A DNA stretch of 64,000 bases. Source: CATOSD01 sp965203135. Its GTDB lineage: Bacteria; Chloroflexota; Dehalococcoidia; Lucifugimonadales; CATOSD01. Where the stretch lies: the NCBI GenBank assembly GCA_965203135.1, contig CBDBBO010000003.1, forward strand, positions 124,001 to 188,000. Reading direction: 5' to 3'. This document shows positions 26,583 to 35,686 of this stretch, in pieces. The translations under genes and the position numbers were made by a program. Each line of letters opens with the position of its first letter. Within the stretch, counting starts at the first letter, position 1. Below the pieces are notes generated by a model. That model saw only the letters and a program-made list of their open reading frames with translations, searched no databases and had not been told where the DNA came from.

Positions 26583-27923
26583 ATGGGCACGACGGAAGAC
26601 ATCGCTCGCTTTGTAGTGGAGACGGACGTGGAGGCATTGCCGGAACGCCTCTTGCACGAGGGAAAGCGGTGCCTCATCAACTATCTCGCCGTTTCGCTCT
26701 ACGCCTCGGCGGACCCCTCGCTGAACATTCTGCTGGACGTGTTCCGAGAGGAGGGCGGCAACGGCAGCGCGACGGTCGTCGGCTCGGGAACTCGCACCTC
26801 GATGCAGAACGCGGCGCTTGCGAACGGTTACCTCGCCCACCTTGAGGACTACGACGACACGCACTTTCCGACGATCATCCATCCCTCGGCGCCCACCTTT
26901 CCCGCGTCGCTCGCGGTGGCCGAGCGGGTAGGCACCGACGGACGGAGCGCGCTGGCGGCGTCGGTGCTGGGCATGGAGGTGACGTGCCGCATAGGGATGG
27001 CGGTTCACCCGGCGCACTACGACGAGGGCTGGCACATCACCGGCACTTGCGGCGTGTTCGGGGCGGCGGCCGCGGCGGGCCGGCTGATGGGAATGGACGC
27101 CGGCCGCATGGCCCACGCGCTGGGCGTCGCCGGCGCGCAGGCGTCGGGACTCCGGGTCTCGTTCGGCTCGATGACCAAGCCGCTGCACCCGGGGCGTTCG
27201 GCGCAGAGCGGTGTGCTGGCGGCGCTGCTGGCGAGCCGCGGCTTCACCTCCACGACCGAGATCCTTGAGGGAAGGCGGGGCTTTGCGGAGGTGTACTCCG
27301 CGGAGAGCGATCTCGACCGCGCGACGAACGGGCTGGGAGAGGACTGGGAGCTGTACCAGAACGGTCTCAAGCCTTACGCCTGCGGTGTCGTCAACCATCC
27401 GCTGATAGACGCGATGGTGCGCTTCCGGGACGTGCACGGAGTGACCAGTGACGCGGTGACCGAGGTGAGGGCTAAGGTCCATCCGCTGGTGATCGAGCTT
27501 GTCGACAGGCCCCATCCGAGGGTGGGACTTGAAGGCAAATTCTCGTACCAGCACAGCATGGCAGTCGGCCTGGTGGACGGCGCAGCGTTTCCGGCGCAGT
27601 ACACCGACGCGCGCGTGGCGGACCCCGAGATAACGGTGCTCAGAGACAAGATAACCGCCACTGTGGATACCGCCCAGGAGGAGGGGTCCGCGGAGGTGAC
27701 CCTGCTGCTCACGGACGGTCGCGAGTTGACCGAGGTGGTGGAGCACGCGACGGGCACGCCGGATAACCCGATTAGCGACGCCCAACTGGAGGACAAGTTC
27801 CGCGCCCTGGCCGGTCGCGTGCTGTCCGAAGCCCAAATCGAGAGCGCGCTGTCCCGGCTGTGGGCGCTGGAAGAGGTAGACGACGTGGGTGAGTTGTTCG
27901 CGCTGCTTCGGGCCGGCGGGTAG
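26583..27923 (+). CDS. MmgE/PrpD family protein
   Basis: 446 residues of the 2-methylcitrate dehydratase/cis-aconitate decarboxylase/immune-responsive-gene-1 fold. Landmarks: ANGYLAHLEDYDDTH (active-site Asp/His region), MEVTCRIGMAVHP, HITGTCGVFGAAAAAG, TKPLHPGRSAQSG and KPYACGVVNHP. ATG 26583 has a GAGGAA Shine-Dalgarno. The gene lies beside the double CoA-transferase, suggesting a role in dicarboxylic or branched-acid catabolism; true substrate unknown, and no methylcitrate synthase is adjacent. Confidence 0.88.
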   Translation: MGTTEDIARFVVETDVEALPERLLHEGKRCLINYLAVSLYASADPSLNILLDVFREEGGNGSATVVGSGTRTSMQNAALANGYLAHLEDYDDTHFPTIIHPSAPTFPASLAVAERVGTDGRSALAASVLGMEVTCRIGMAVHPAHYDEGWHITGTCGVFGAAAAAGRLMGMDAGRMAHALGVAGAQASGLRVSFGSMTKPLHPGRSAQSGVLAALLASRGFTSTTEILEGRRGFAEVYSAESDLDRATNGLGEDWELYQNGLKPYACGVVNHPLIDAMVRFRDVHGVTSDAVTEVRAKVHPLVIELVDRPHPRVGLEGKFSYQHSMAVGLVDGAAFPAQYTDARVADPEITVLRDKITATVDTAQEEGSAEVTLLLTDGRELTEVVEHATGTPDNPISDAQLEDKFRALAGRVLSEAQIESALSRLWALEEVDDVGELFALLRAGG

Positions 27924-27974
27924 GCATTGACGGCGGGCGCGGCAAACTGTGGCGTCGTGGCGAGCGAATAGCGC

Positions 27975-30395
27975 ATGGCACAATCACTGCTGACCGGCCT
28001 CAACGTCCTGGAACTCGGCGAGGGTGTGTCCGCGGCCTACTGCGCGAGGCTGTTGGGCCAGCTTGGCGCGCGCGTGGCGAAAGTCGAACCTCCGCATGGC
28101 GATAGCGCGCGTCGGGTGGGGCCGTTTCCAGGTGACGCCGCACACGCCGAGCGCAGCGCGCTGTTCCTTGCGCTCAACGTGAACAAGTATGGCGTCACCG
28201 CCGACCTCACCACAAAGGAGGGCCGGCAGGCGGTGCGCTCTCTGGCGTCCGAATCGGACGTGGTTGTCGAAAACCTGGGGACGGGCGCGCTGGACTCCCT
28301 GGGCCTTGGTTACAACAGCCTGTCCGCTTCGAATCGAGGCCTCGTCTACGCGTCGATCACGCCGTACGGACCGTGGAGTTCGCGCGACGGGCTACCCGCG
28401 ACCGACCTCACGCTATTTCACGAAAGCGGTCACGCTCACGCGCTGCTCGGCCCGGTCGACGACCCGGAAAGCGTCCCGCCGGTGCGCGCGGGCGGATGGC
28501 AGTCGCACCTCGCGGCCGGGCTTGCGGCCGCGACCGCGGTGTTGACGGCGATCTACGACAGGCAGATCACGGGCTGGGGGCGGCGCATCGACGTTTCGGA
28601 ATACGAGGCGCTGGCCACGCAGCTAATCGCGTCGTTCGCCGGTCACGCATCCGGGCAACCCGCCGCGTCGCGCGACCGCGGAAAGGCCGGCTCAGTGGGG
28701 GCGATCGGGGGAGTGCTGCCGTGCAACGACGGTTACGTCGCCATCTCGCCGAGGGAGGAGGCGCAGTGGAGGCGTTGGCTCGAAATGATGGGCAATCCCG
28801 AATGGGGAGACGACGAGCGATTCGCCACGCGGGAGGCCAGGGAGGCGAACACCGCCGCGCTCTGGGAGCTGCTCGGCGAGTGGACGGGCCGGTTCTCGAA
28901 GTACGACGTCGCTCGCTGGGGGCAGGAACGCCGGATTCCATGCTTTCCGGTCAACACCGCCGAGGACCTGTTCGCAGACCCTCACCTAGAGGAAAGGGAG
29001 TTCTTCAGCGAACTGGATCATCCGGTCGCGGGTACGCTCAGATACGCCGGCGCGGCCTACAGGCTTTCCAACTCCGCGAACGTCGCCAACCGCCGGCCAG
29101 CCCCGACGCTCGGTCAGCACAACAGTCTGCTGACACAGTCGTTCGTTCGCGAGCCGTCCGTGGGTCAACGAGTGAACGGCGAGGCTGTCACGGATCCCCT
29201 CTCGGAACGCCGCGGAGACCTGTCGAGCAAGATGCCCCTGGCCGGCGTCAGGGTGGTGGACCTGAGCTGGATCATCGCCGGACCGACGGCGGCGCGGTTC
29301 CTGGCCGCGATGGGGGCGGAGGTCATCAAGATGGGCAGCGTGAGACGCCCCGACCCATCGTCGAGGGGAGCCGCGTTCCAGGTGTACAACCAGTCCAAGC
29401 TGTACTCCGCCCTGAACATAGCTCAGCCCGCCGGGCTCGCGCTCGCCAAGGAGCTGATAGCGACCGCCGACGTGGTTATCGAGAACTTTGCCGCCGGGGT
29501 CATTGAGCGGCTGGGCCTTTCGTATGCGGTGTTAAGGGAAGTGCGGCCGGACATCATCATGGTGTCGTCGTCCGGCACCGGCCACTCCGGGCCGGACAGG
29601 GACTACGTTGCGTACGGCAGCCTTCTCCAGTTCTACACGGGATGGAACTCGGTGTCGGGCTATCCGGGGGGCGAGCAAATCAAGGGCGGCCTGTGGGCCG
29701 ACCCCTGGGTGGGGATGGAGTTGGCGATGGTGACGGTCGCGGCGCTGGCGCACCGGGCGGCGACCGGACAAGGGCAGTACGTCGACTTCTCGATGGCCGA
29801 GGCGCTGACCGCCAGTATCGCCCCCGCGCTTCTCGACTACCAGATGAGCGGCAAATTGAGAGAGCCGATGGGCAATCTGGACCTGGCCCACTCCCCGCAC
29901 GATCTTTACCGCTGCGCGGGCAACGACGAATGGGTCGCCATCGCGGTCACGTCGGCGGACGAGTGGCGGGCGCTGTGCCGCGTCATGGGGAGGAGCGATC
30001 TCGCAGACGTGCCAGCCTACGCCAGAGCGGGCGGCCGCAGGCGAGATCGGCAGGCGATTGACGCGGCCATCGGCGCCTGGACGGCAGGTCGGGGCGCCGA
30101 GGACGCCGCGCGCATCCTTCAAGACGCCGGCGTGGCGGCGTCCGCTTCCAGGAACTCGCTCCAGGTGTACGAGGATGAGTCATTGAGGCGGGGCGGATAC
30201 TTCGCGCCCGTGGCGACAAGCGATGGTGAAACTCGGATGCTCCCGGGAATAGGCTGGCGGTTCGCCGGCGGTCCGCAGGCCAGATTGACGGCGGCGCCGG
30301 CGCTGGGCCAACACAACGACTACGTGTACCGGGAGCTGCTTGGCGTAGGCGAAACGGAATTCGCCACGATGGTGGAAGAGCGCGTCATCTACTAG
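27975..30395 (+). CDS. Double-domain CoA-transferase, family III (CaiB/BaiF)
   Basis: 806 residues, twice the usual ~400, made of two complete family III units in tandem: residues ~1-390 (NVLELGEGVSAAYCARLLGQ...) and ~415-806 (GVRVVDLSWIIAGPTAARFL...). The catalytic-Asp region is present in both halves (RRIDVSEYEAL and QYVDFSMAEAL). Monomers of this family normally interlock as a dimer, so the fusion may act as one interlaced pair. It moves CoA between acids without ATP. Follows MmgE/PrpD by 51 bases. Confidence 0.9.
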   Translation: MAQSLLTGLNVLELGEGVSAAYCARLLGQLGARVAKVEPPHGDSARRVGPFPGDAAHAERSALFLALNVNKYGVTADLTTKEGRQAVRSLASESDVVVENLGTGALDSLGLGYNSLSASNRGLVYASITPYGPWSSRDGLPATDLTLFHESGHAHALLGPVDDPESVPPVRAGGWQSHLAAGLAAATAVLTAIYDRQITGWGRRIDVSEYEALATQLIASFAGHASGQPAASRDRGKAGSVGAIGGVLPCNDGYVAISPREEAQWRRWLEMMGNPEWGDDERFATREAREANTAALWELLGEWTGRFSKYDVARWGQERRIPCFPVNTAEDLFADPHLEEREFFSELDHPVAGTLRYAGAAYRLSNSANVANRRPAPTLGQHNSLLTQSFVREPSVGQRVNGEAVTDPLSERRGDLSSKMPLAGVRVVDLSWIIAGPTAARFLAAMGAEVIKMGSVRRPDPSSRGAAFQVYNQSKLYSALNIAQPAGLALAKELIATADVVIENFAAGVIERLGLSYAVLREVRPDIIMVSSSGTGHSGPDRDYVAYGSLLQFYTGWNSVSGYPGGEQIKGGLWADPWVGMELAMVTVAALAHRAATGQGQYVDFSMAEALTASIAPALLDYQMSGKLREPMGNLDLAHSPHDLYRCAGNDEWVAIAVTSADEWRALCRVMGRSDLADVPAYARAGGRRRDRQAIDAAIGAWTAGRGAEDAARILQDAGVAASASRNSLQVYEDESLRRGGYFAPVATSDGETRMLPGIGWRFAGGPQARLTAAPALGQHNDYVYRELLGVGETEFATMVEERVIY

Positions 30396-30434
30396 GCCCG
30401 CGCGAGATGAGATTTGGGACCCAAGGAGCAGAAA

Positions 30435-31292
30435 ATGCTGGCAGACCTTGTGGAAGTTACCACTCCCGAGGGAATCGTGTTGTCCGGCGCCTATTTTGGC
30501 GCGGCAGGCGAGAGCAGCGACCTCACCGTCGATGCCGTGCTGTTCTTCCACGGCGACGGCGGCCACTTCTACAGCAGCCTGTACTTGGGGCTGGGGGAGC
30601 GCTTCGCCGAGCGCGGCATCGCGTTTCTCACCGGGAATCGCCGGGGCCATGACCACGTAGCCAACGGCGTCCGCGGCGGACCGCTCGCGGGATACGCCTT
30701 CGAGTCCGTGCACGACTCACGGGCCGATTTCGCGGCGTGGCTGGAGCTGCTCAGGACGCGGGGACACCGTCGCATCGCAATAGGCGGACACAGTGGCGGC
30801 GCCGTGAGGGCCACCTATGCGCAAGCCACGGAGCACTTCGACAACGTCGTGGCCGTCGTGCCGGTGTCGCCGGGGGAGTACAACCACGAGGGTGTCGTGG
30901 CGCTGCATGGCGATGACTTTGCCGGGCCGTTCCGCGAGTCGGAGCGCAACGTGGCGGAGGGCCGGCCCGACACTCTGCTGCGTCCCGGCGTCCCTTGGGG
31001 ATCGACCTGGAGCGCGCGCGCCTACGTAGACTGCTTCAATCCGGACAACAGGTACAGCGTCACCGTCCACGCCGCCAACACCGGCTGCCCGACGCGGTAC
31101 ATCTTCGGCGCGGAGGAGTGCGCCGTCGGCGGAGAGCAGGAACTACCGGTATGCGGAGCGGCTCGGCGCAGCCTGGCCGCGGCAGAATACCCCCACGTGG
31201 TCGTGAGCGAGATCGAGGGCGCGAACCACGGTTATCAGGGCCGCGAGCAGGAACTGTTCGACACCATGTACGGCTGGCTGGCGTCCTTGTAG
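30435..31292 (+). CDS. Alpha/beta hydrolase
   Basis: 285 residues. Oxyanion region FFHGDGG, nucleophile elbow GGHSGGA (Ser120), and a late His in EGANHGYQG, giving a credible Ser-Asp-His triad. ATG 30435 has AAGGAG 6 bases upstream and is preferred to an upstream in-frame ATG without one. No signal peptide. Lies 39 bases after the CoA-transferase, likely in the same operon. Esterase, thioesterase or amidase activity cannot be told apart. Confidence 0.82.
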   Translation: MLADLVEVTTPEGIVLSGAYFGAAGESSDLTVDAVLFFHGDGGHFYSSLYLGLGERFAERGIAFLTGNRRGHDHVANGVRGGPLAGYAFESVHDSRADFAAWLELLRTRGHRRIAIGGHSGGAVRATYAQATEHFDNVVAVVPVSPGEYNHEGVVALHGDDFAGPFRESERNVAEGRPDTLLRPGVPWGSTWSARAYVDCFNPDNRYSVTVHAANTGCPTRYIFGAEECAVGGEQELPVCGAARRSLAAAEYPHVVVSEIEGANHGYQGREQELFDTMYGWLASL

Positions 31293-31306
31293 CAGTCCGA
31301 CGCGCG

Positions 31307-33580
31307 CTACTTGTGGAACATGTTCAGCGCGCCGCCGATGCGGAACCACTCCACCTGCGACTCGCCTATGGAGTGGTTGAGGTGCAGCGTCTCGGACGTG
31401 CCATCCGAGTGGGCGATCCGGCACTCGACGGGCCGGCCGGCGGCCAGGTCGTTCAGGCCGACGAGGCTGATGCGGTCGTCCTCACGGATGCGGTCGTAGT
31501 CTGCGGGATCGGCGAAGGTGAGCGGCAGCAGGCCCTGCTTTTTCAGGTTGGTCTCGTGGATTCGCGCGAAGCTGCGGGCGATGATCGCCGCGCCGCCGAG
31601 GAGTCTTGGCGACAGCGCCGCGTGCTCGCGGCTGCTGCCCTCGCCGTAGTTGTCATCGCCCACCACTACCCAGCGCAGGCCCTCGCCCTGGTAGTGCCTG
31701 GCGATGCGCGATATTGCCTGTCCCACATCGCCGGTGAGCACGTTCCTGCCGGTGCCGGCGTCGCCGGTGTAGGCGTTCGTTGCGCCCATGAACATGTTCT
31801 CGCTGAACTTGCTCAGGTGGCCGCGGTAGCGCAGCCACGGCCCCGCGGGGGAGATGTGGTCGGTGGTGGTCTTGCCCTGCGTCTTCATCAGCACCGGCAT
31901 ATCGAGGTAGTCGTTGCCGTCCCAGGCGGGCCAGGGCTCCATCAGCTCGATGCGCTCGCTGTCCGGGCTTACGGTCAGCTCGATCGAGCTTCCGTCGTCG
32001 GGAGGGGCGACGTAGGCAGACACGCCGCGGGCGAAGTCGCGCTCGGGCACTTCCGGTGCCGGTGCCGGGGGCTCCAGCGTGAACGGCTCGCCGTCGGCGC
32101 CTGTGAGCGTATCGGTCATGGGATTGAACGAGAGGCGGCCTGAGATGGAAAGGGCCGTCACGATCTCCGGGCTGGCGATGAAGTTCATCGTCTGGGCCTG
32201 GCCGTCGTTGCGGCGCGGGAAGTTGCGGTTGTATGAGGTGACGATGGTGTTGGGCACGCCCACCATCTCCTGCGCGCGTCGCCACTGGCCGATGCACGGG
32301 CCGCAGGCGTTGGCGAGCACCGTACCCCCGATCTGCGTGAGCGACTCCATCTGGCCGTCGCGCTCGATGGTCGCCCGGACCTGCTCCGAGCCTGGGGTCA
32401 CCATGAACGGCACAGAGGCCCCCAGACCGTGTGCGGCGGCCTGTTCAGCCACGTCAGCGGCGCGGCTCATGTCCTCGTAGGAGGAGTTGGTGCAGCTCCC
32501 GATGAGCGTGGACGAAATCGCGTCCACAAACTCGTCCGCGCTCTCGGACACCTCGGCCGCGAGAGCCGAGATTGGGCGCGCCCGGTCGGGAGAGTGCGGG
32601 CCGACCACGTGCGGCTCCAGCCGCGACAGGTCGATCTCCACTACGCGGTCGAAGTAGGTCTCAGGGTCGGCCTCCACCTCTGCGTCGGGCGTGACAAGGT
32701 GCGAGTATCTGGCGGCCAGGTCGGCAAGCTCGGCGCGACCGGTGGCGCGCAGGTAGGCGGCCATCCGGTCGTCGAACGGGAACATCGAGGTGGTCGCGCC
32801 CAGTTCGGCGCCCATATTGGTTATTGTCGCCTTGCCCGTGCAGCTAATGGAGCGGGCACCCGGCCCGAAGTACTCGATTATGGCGTTGGTGCCGCCGGAA
32901 ACGGTGAGCAGTCCGGCGAGATAGAGGATGACGTCCTTGGGCGCGGTCCAGCCGCTCATCTCGCCCGTGAGGTGCACTCCGATGCGGCGCGGGTAGAGCA
33001 CCTCCCAGGGCAGCCCGGCCATCACTTCCACAGCGTCCGCGCCGCCCACGCCGACGGCGCAGCTTCCCAGCCCGCCCGCGTTGGGCGTGTGGGAGTCGGT
33101 GCCGATGATGAGCGCGCCGGGGAAGGCGTAGTTCTCCAGGTTCACCTGGTGAATGATGCCGGCGCCCGGCCCCCAGAAGCCGACGCCAAACTTGGCCGAC
33201 GCGGACTTGAGGAAGTCGTACACTTCGTTGTTCTCGGCTATCGACTCCCGCAGGTCGGACTCGCCCTCCACGCGCGCCTGGATGAGGTGGTCGCAGTGGA
33301 CGGTGGTGGGCACCGCAGTGCGCTCGCGCCGAGTCTGCATGAACTGGAGCATCACCGTCTGCCCCAGCACGTCCTGCAACACCACGCGGTCGGGGCGCAG
33401 GTTGAGGTAGCTGCTTCCGGACACCAACTCCTGTCCCTCAGGGTCGTCCAGGTGGGAAAGCAGCACCTTGTCGGCGAGGCCGAGCGGCCGGCCGAGCCTG
33501 CCGCGCACCACCGCGAGGTTCCGCTCCATCTTCTGATAGGCGTCCGATACGAAATCCGGCGTGGAGTCTATGCTGGCCAT
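31307..33580 (-). CDS. acnA: Aconitate hydratase (mitochondrial-type aconitase)
   Basis: Isomerises citrate to isocitrate in the TCA cycle. 757 residues with three [4Fe-4S] cysteines (IGSCTNSS and NACGPCIGQW) and substrate residues in IIGTDSHTPNAGG. It has the C-terminal swivel domain (KTTTDHISPAGPW, DDNYGEGSSREHAALSP). Sequence order and length match the mitochondrial/short-type enzyme rather than the ~890-residue AcnA or AcnB. ATG 33580 follows AGGAG. Eleven bases after the ferredoxin gene, so one operon. Confidence 0.95.
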   Translation of the reverse strand: MASIDSTPDFVSDAYQKMERNLAVVRGRLGRPLGLADKVLLSHLDDPEGQELVSGSSYLNLRPDRVVLQDVLGQTVMLQFMQTRRERTAVPTTVHCDHLIQARVEGESDLRESIAENNEVYDFLKSASAKFGVGFWGPGAGIIHQVNLENYAFPGALIIGTDSHTPNAGGLGSCAVGVGGADAVEVMAGLPWEVLYPRRIGVHLTGEMSGWTAPKDVILYLAGLLTVSGGTNAIIEYFGPGARSISCTGKATITNMGAELGATTSMFPFDDRMAAYLRATGRAELADLAARYSHLVTPDAEVEADPETYFDRVVEIDLSRLEPHVVGPHSPDRARPISALAAEVSESADEFVDAISSTLIGSCTNSSYEDMSRAADVAEQAAAHGLGASVPFMVTPGSEQVRATIERDGQMESLTQIGGTVLANACGPCIGQWRRAQEMVGVPNTIVTSYNRNFPRRNDGQAQTMNFIASPEIVTALSISGRLSFNPMTDTLTGADGEPFTLEPPAPAPEVPERDFARGVSAYVAPPDDGSSIELTVSPDSERIELMEPWPAWDGNDYLDMPVLMKTQGKTTTDHISPAGPWLRYRGHLSKFSENMFMGATNAYTGDAGTGRNVLTGDVGQAISRIARHYQGEGLRWVVVGDDNYGEGSSREHAALSPRLLGGAAIIARSFARIHETNLKKQGLLPLTFADPADYDRIREDDRISLVGLNDLAAGRPVECRIAHSDGTSETLHLNHSIGESQVEWFRIGGALNMFHK

Positions 33581-33591
33581 TTCGGAGTCTC

Positions 33592-33840
33592 CTAGCGGGA
33601 CAGCCCGAAGTACTCGTAGTTGAGGTCTATGTAGCTGCGCCATTCCGCCGGCGTGTCGTCCTCGGCGAAGATGGCCGTCACAGGACATACCGGCTCACAG
33701 GCGGCACAGTCGATGCACTCGTCCGGGTTGATGTAGTACATGTTGTCTTCGTCGGTGGTGTAGATGCAGTCCACTGGGCAAACGTCTACGCAAGATGCGT
33801 CCTTTAGGTCGACGCATGGCTCGGCGATGATGTAGGTCAT
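33592..33840 (-). CDS. fdxA: Seven-iron ferredoxin ([3Fe-4S][4Fe-4S])
   Basis: 82 residues. Cysteines at 9, 17, 21, 25, 42, 45, 48 and 52 follow the seven-iron pattern: 9, 17 and 52 would bind the 3Fe cluster and 21, 42, 45 and 48 the 4Fe cluster, with Cys25 the extra one seen in Azotobacter-type proteins. Electron carrier, cytoplasmic. Good Shine-Dalgarno (AAGGAGGG). First gene of an operon with aconitase, pairing an electron carrier with a TCA enzyme. Confidence 0.94.
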   Translation of the reverse strand: MTYIIAEPCVDLKDASCVDVCPVDCIYTTDEDNMYYINPDECIDCAACEPVCPVTAIFAEDDTPAEWRSYIDLNYEYFGLSR

Positions 33841-33924
33841 ACCTGACGGTCCCTCCTTGGGTTCTCGCGACGATGCCGCAAGCCTTTGGCCGCGCTTCGG
33901 CTGACGCGGCGCGTGCCGTTAGCA

Positions 33925-33953
33925 ATTATATTGCGGCGCGCGGCGTGTTTCAA
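33925..33953 (-). promoter_or_regulatory. Sigma-70 promoter of the ferredoxin-aconitase operon
   Basis: Coding strand: TTGAAA (33953-33948), 17-base spacer, TATAAT (33930-33925). Predicted 5' leader about 78 bases. The 33841-34154 gap holds this and the divergent fur promoter and no gene. Confidence 0.75.
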
Positions 33954-34096
33954 GGCATGAACGGCGGCGTGAACGGCCACGACGGGCTCGCGACGGATGG
34001 CCGAACTCCTTACTCATCTAGCAGTAGCCAAAGACCGGTCCATAGGAGTGCAGATACTTGCAGTAGCCTTGATTGAGCTTTTGCAGCATTTAGGGG

Positions 34097-34125
34097 TTGA
34101 CGTGTATTGGCTGTGGTGCTATTTT
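34097..34125 (+). promoter_or_regulatory. Sigma-70 promoter of the fur-cbi operon
   Basis: TTGACG (34097-34102), 17-base spacer, TATTTT (34120-34125), about 30 bases before the regulator start. Two TTGCAG(T/C)A direct repeats lie just upstream and could be an operator, but no standard Fur or Zur box is seen. Confidence 0.65.
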
Positions 34126-34154
34126 TGTGCAAGCCACTCCAGGCAGAAGAGCGA

Positions 34155-34592
34155 ATGAGTTGTGAAGACCAGATAATCGAGACTCTCAAGGAGTCGGGTT
34201 TCAGGCCGACTCCCCAGCGGATGATGATTCTGTCTGCGCTGCGGCACGCGCCGGGCCATGTCACGGCGGGAGAAGTGCTCGAACAGGTGAAGGAGAACTA
34301 CTCCTTCATCGACCTCTCGACCGTCTATCGCACCCTCGACATGCTGAAGCAGATGCGGCTGGTCTCTGAGACCCACATGGGTGGAGACCAGCACTCCTAC
34401 GAGTGGATCGACCAGGTGCGGCACCACCATTTGATTTGCCAGGGCTGCGACGGCGTCGAGCTGCTCGGCGAGGAGATGCTCCAGTCGCTGGGGGACGGCA
34501 TTCTGGAAACGTACGGCTTCAAGGTGGACATCGACCACCTCGCGGTGTTCGGCCAATGCAGGCACTGCCGCGAGTCCCGTGAGGAAGCGTAG
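34155..34592 (+). CDS. Fur-family metalloregulator
   Basis: 145 residues. N-terminal winged helix (GFRPTPQRMMILSALRHAPGH; recognition helix STVYRTLDMLKQMRLV), then the HHHLICQGC metal-binding block and a C-terminal CRHC, giving two CxxC pairs for structural zinc. It lies 29 bases before the cobalt/nickel transporter genes, so it probably senses Ni, Co, Zn or Fe and controls this operon. The sequence does not decide between Fur, Zur and Nur. Start ATG 34155 (MSCEDQ) has AGAAGAG upstream. Confidence 0.88.
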   Translation: MSCEDQIIETLKESGFRPTPQRMMILSALRHAPGHVTAGEVLEQVKENYSFIDLSTVYRTLDMLKQMRLVSETHMGGDQHSYEWIDQVRHHHLICQGCDGVELLGEEMLQSLGDGILETYGFKVDIDHLAVFGQCRHCRESREEA

Positions 34593-34621
34593 CCGCCAGG
34601 CTGCCGCTGGAGGTACACAAA

Positions 34622-35686
34622 TTGCAACTGAGCATCGGCGTTAACATCTTGGATTGGGACTCGTGGACGCCGCTCCACGCCCCGGACGGCTTCTTCAGCC
34701 TGCCCCTAGCCATAGCCGGCTACGTCGTGGTCGCGCTCGTGATAGCCTTCGCCGCGCGGCAGACCAGCCGCGACCTCAGCGAGCGCATGGTGCCCATGAT
34801 GGGCGTGATGGGCGCGTTCATCTTCGCCTCCCAGATGATCAACTTCCCCGTCGCCGGCGGGACGTCCGGCCACCTCGTCGGAGGCGCGCTCGCGGCCGTC
34901 ATCCTCGGTCCATGGGCGGCCATACTGGTGATGACCGCCGTAGTGGGCCTCCAGGCGCTGCTGTTCCAGGACGGCGGTTTGGTGGTGCTCGGGATAAACC
35001 TGTTCAACATGTCTATTGTCAGCGTGCTCGCCGGATACGGCGTCTACCGCGCTGTTGGCTTCCTGGGGCTTTCGACCAGGAACACGATCATCTATGGTGG
35101 GTTTGCAGGCGCCTGGGTGTCCGTGATGGTGGCGGCTGTGGCGGCCGCGTTCCAACTCGCGCTGTCCGGCACCTCGCCGCTCCAGCTTGCGCTGCCGGCG
35201 CTGGCGGGCGTGCACGCGCTCATCGGCATTGGCGAGGGTCTGATCACGGTGTTCGCGCTGGGGTTCATACTGGCGGCGCGCCCGCAGCTGCTCGGCTTGA
35301 GCCGCGGCCAGGACGCCGAGTCCGCGCAGCCCGAGAGGCGAGGCATCGGCCTCCGAAGAGTCCTTGCAGTCGGCTATGTCGTCGCCATCGCCGTGACGCT
35401 CATCGCGCCCCTGGCGTCCGGATCGCCCGACGGACTGGAGCGCGTGGCCGAGGACCAGGGATTCATCGAGACCGCATTGGACGCGCCCTACTCGATAATT
35501 CCGGACTACACCTTGCCCGGTATCGAGAACGAGGCCGTCGCTACAATCCTCGCCGGGGTTGTCGGCGTTACCGTCGTGTACCTCCTGTTCGCGGGATTCG
35601 CGCTGCTCGTTAATAGGGCGGCCGCAAACCTTTATAGGGCAGCCGCAAACCTCTATAGGGCGGCCGCAAACCGCGGCAGAGCCTGA
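34622..35686 (+). CDS. cbiM: Cobalt/nickel ECF transporter substrate-binding subunit CbiM, fused to a CbiN-like (PDGLE) domain
   Basis: 354 residues. The CbiM part has the motif HAPDGFFS, GGTSGHLVGGALAA, LLFQDGGLVVLGINLFNM and about seven membrane segments. A CbiN-like part follows (SPDGLERVAEDQGF, then a final membrane helix near 320-345). The TTG start has GGAGG 9 bases upstream. In most CbiM proteins Met-His is at the extreme N-terminus and binds the metal; here the His is at residue 19 after an extension that does not look like a signal peptide. The C-terminus has three copies of a 7-residue RAAANLY repeat. Confidence 0.9.
   Translation: MQLSIGVNILDWDSWTPLHAPDGFFSLPLAIAGYVVVALVIAFAARQTSRDLSERMVPMMGVMGAFIFASQMINFPVAGGTSGHLVGGALAAVILGPWAAILVMTAVVGLQALLFQDGGLVVLGINLFNMSIVSVLAGYGVYRAVGFLGLSTRNTIIYGGFAGAWVSVMVAAVAAAFQLALSGTSPLQLALPALAGVHALIGIGEGLITVFALGFILAARPQLLGLSRGQDAESAQPERRGIGLRRVLAVGYVVAIAVTLIAPLASGSPDGLERVAEDQGFIETALDAPYSIIPDYTLPGIENEAVATILAGVVGVTVVYLLFAGFALLVNRAAANLYRAAANLYRAAANRGRA
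35612..35674 (+). repeat. Three 21-bp tandem repeats at the cbiM 3' end
   Basis: Three near-identical units of form (A/T)ATAGGGC(G/A)GCCGCAAACC plus two bases, at 35612-35632, 35633-35653 and 35654-35674. They encode RAAANLY repeats just before the cbiM stop and cbiQ start. Being in frame, unit loss or gain changes only the tail length. Confidence 0.85.

Noticed and set aside
34060..34154. Possible Fur/Zur box upstream of the regulator gene
   Set aside because: Only two loose TTGCAG(T/C)A direct repeats are present; no palindrome matching known Fur-family operators.
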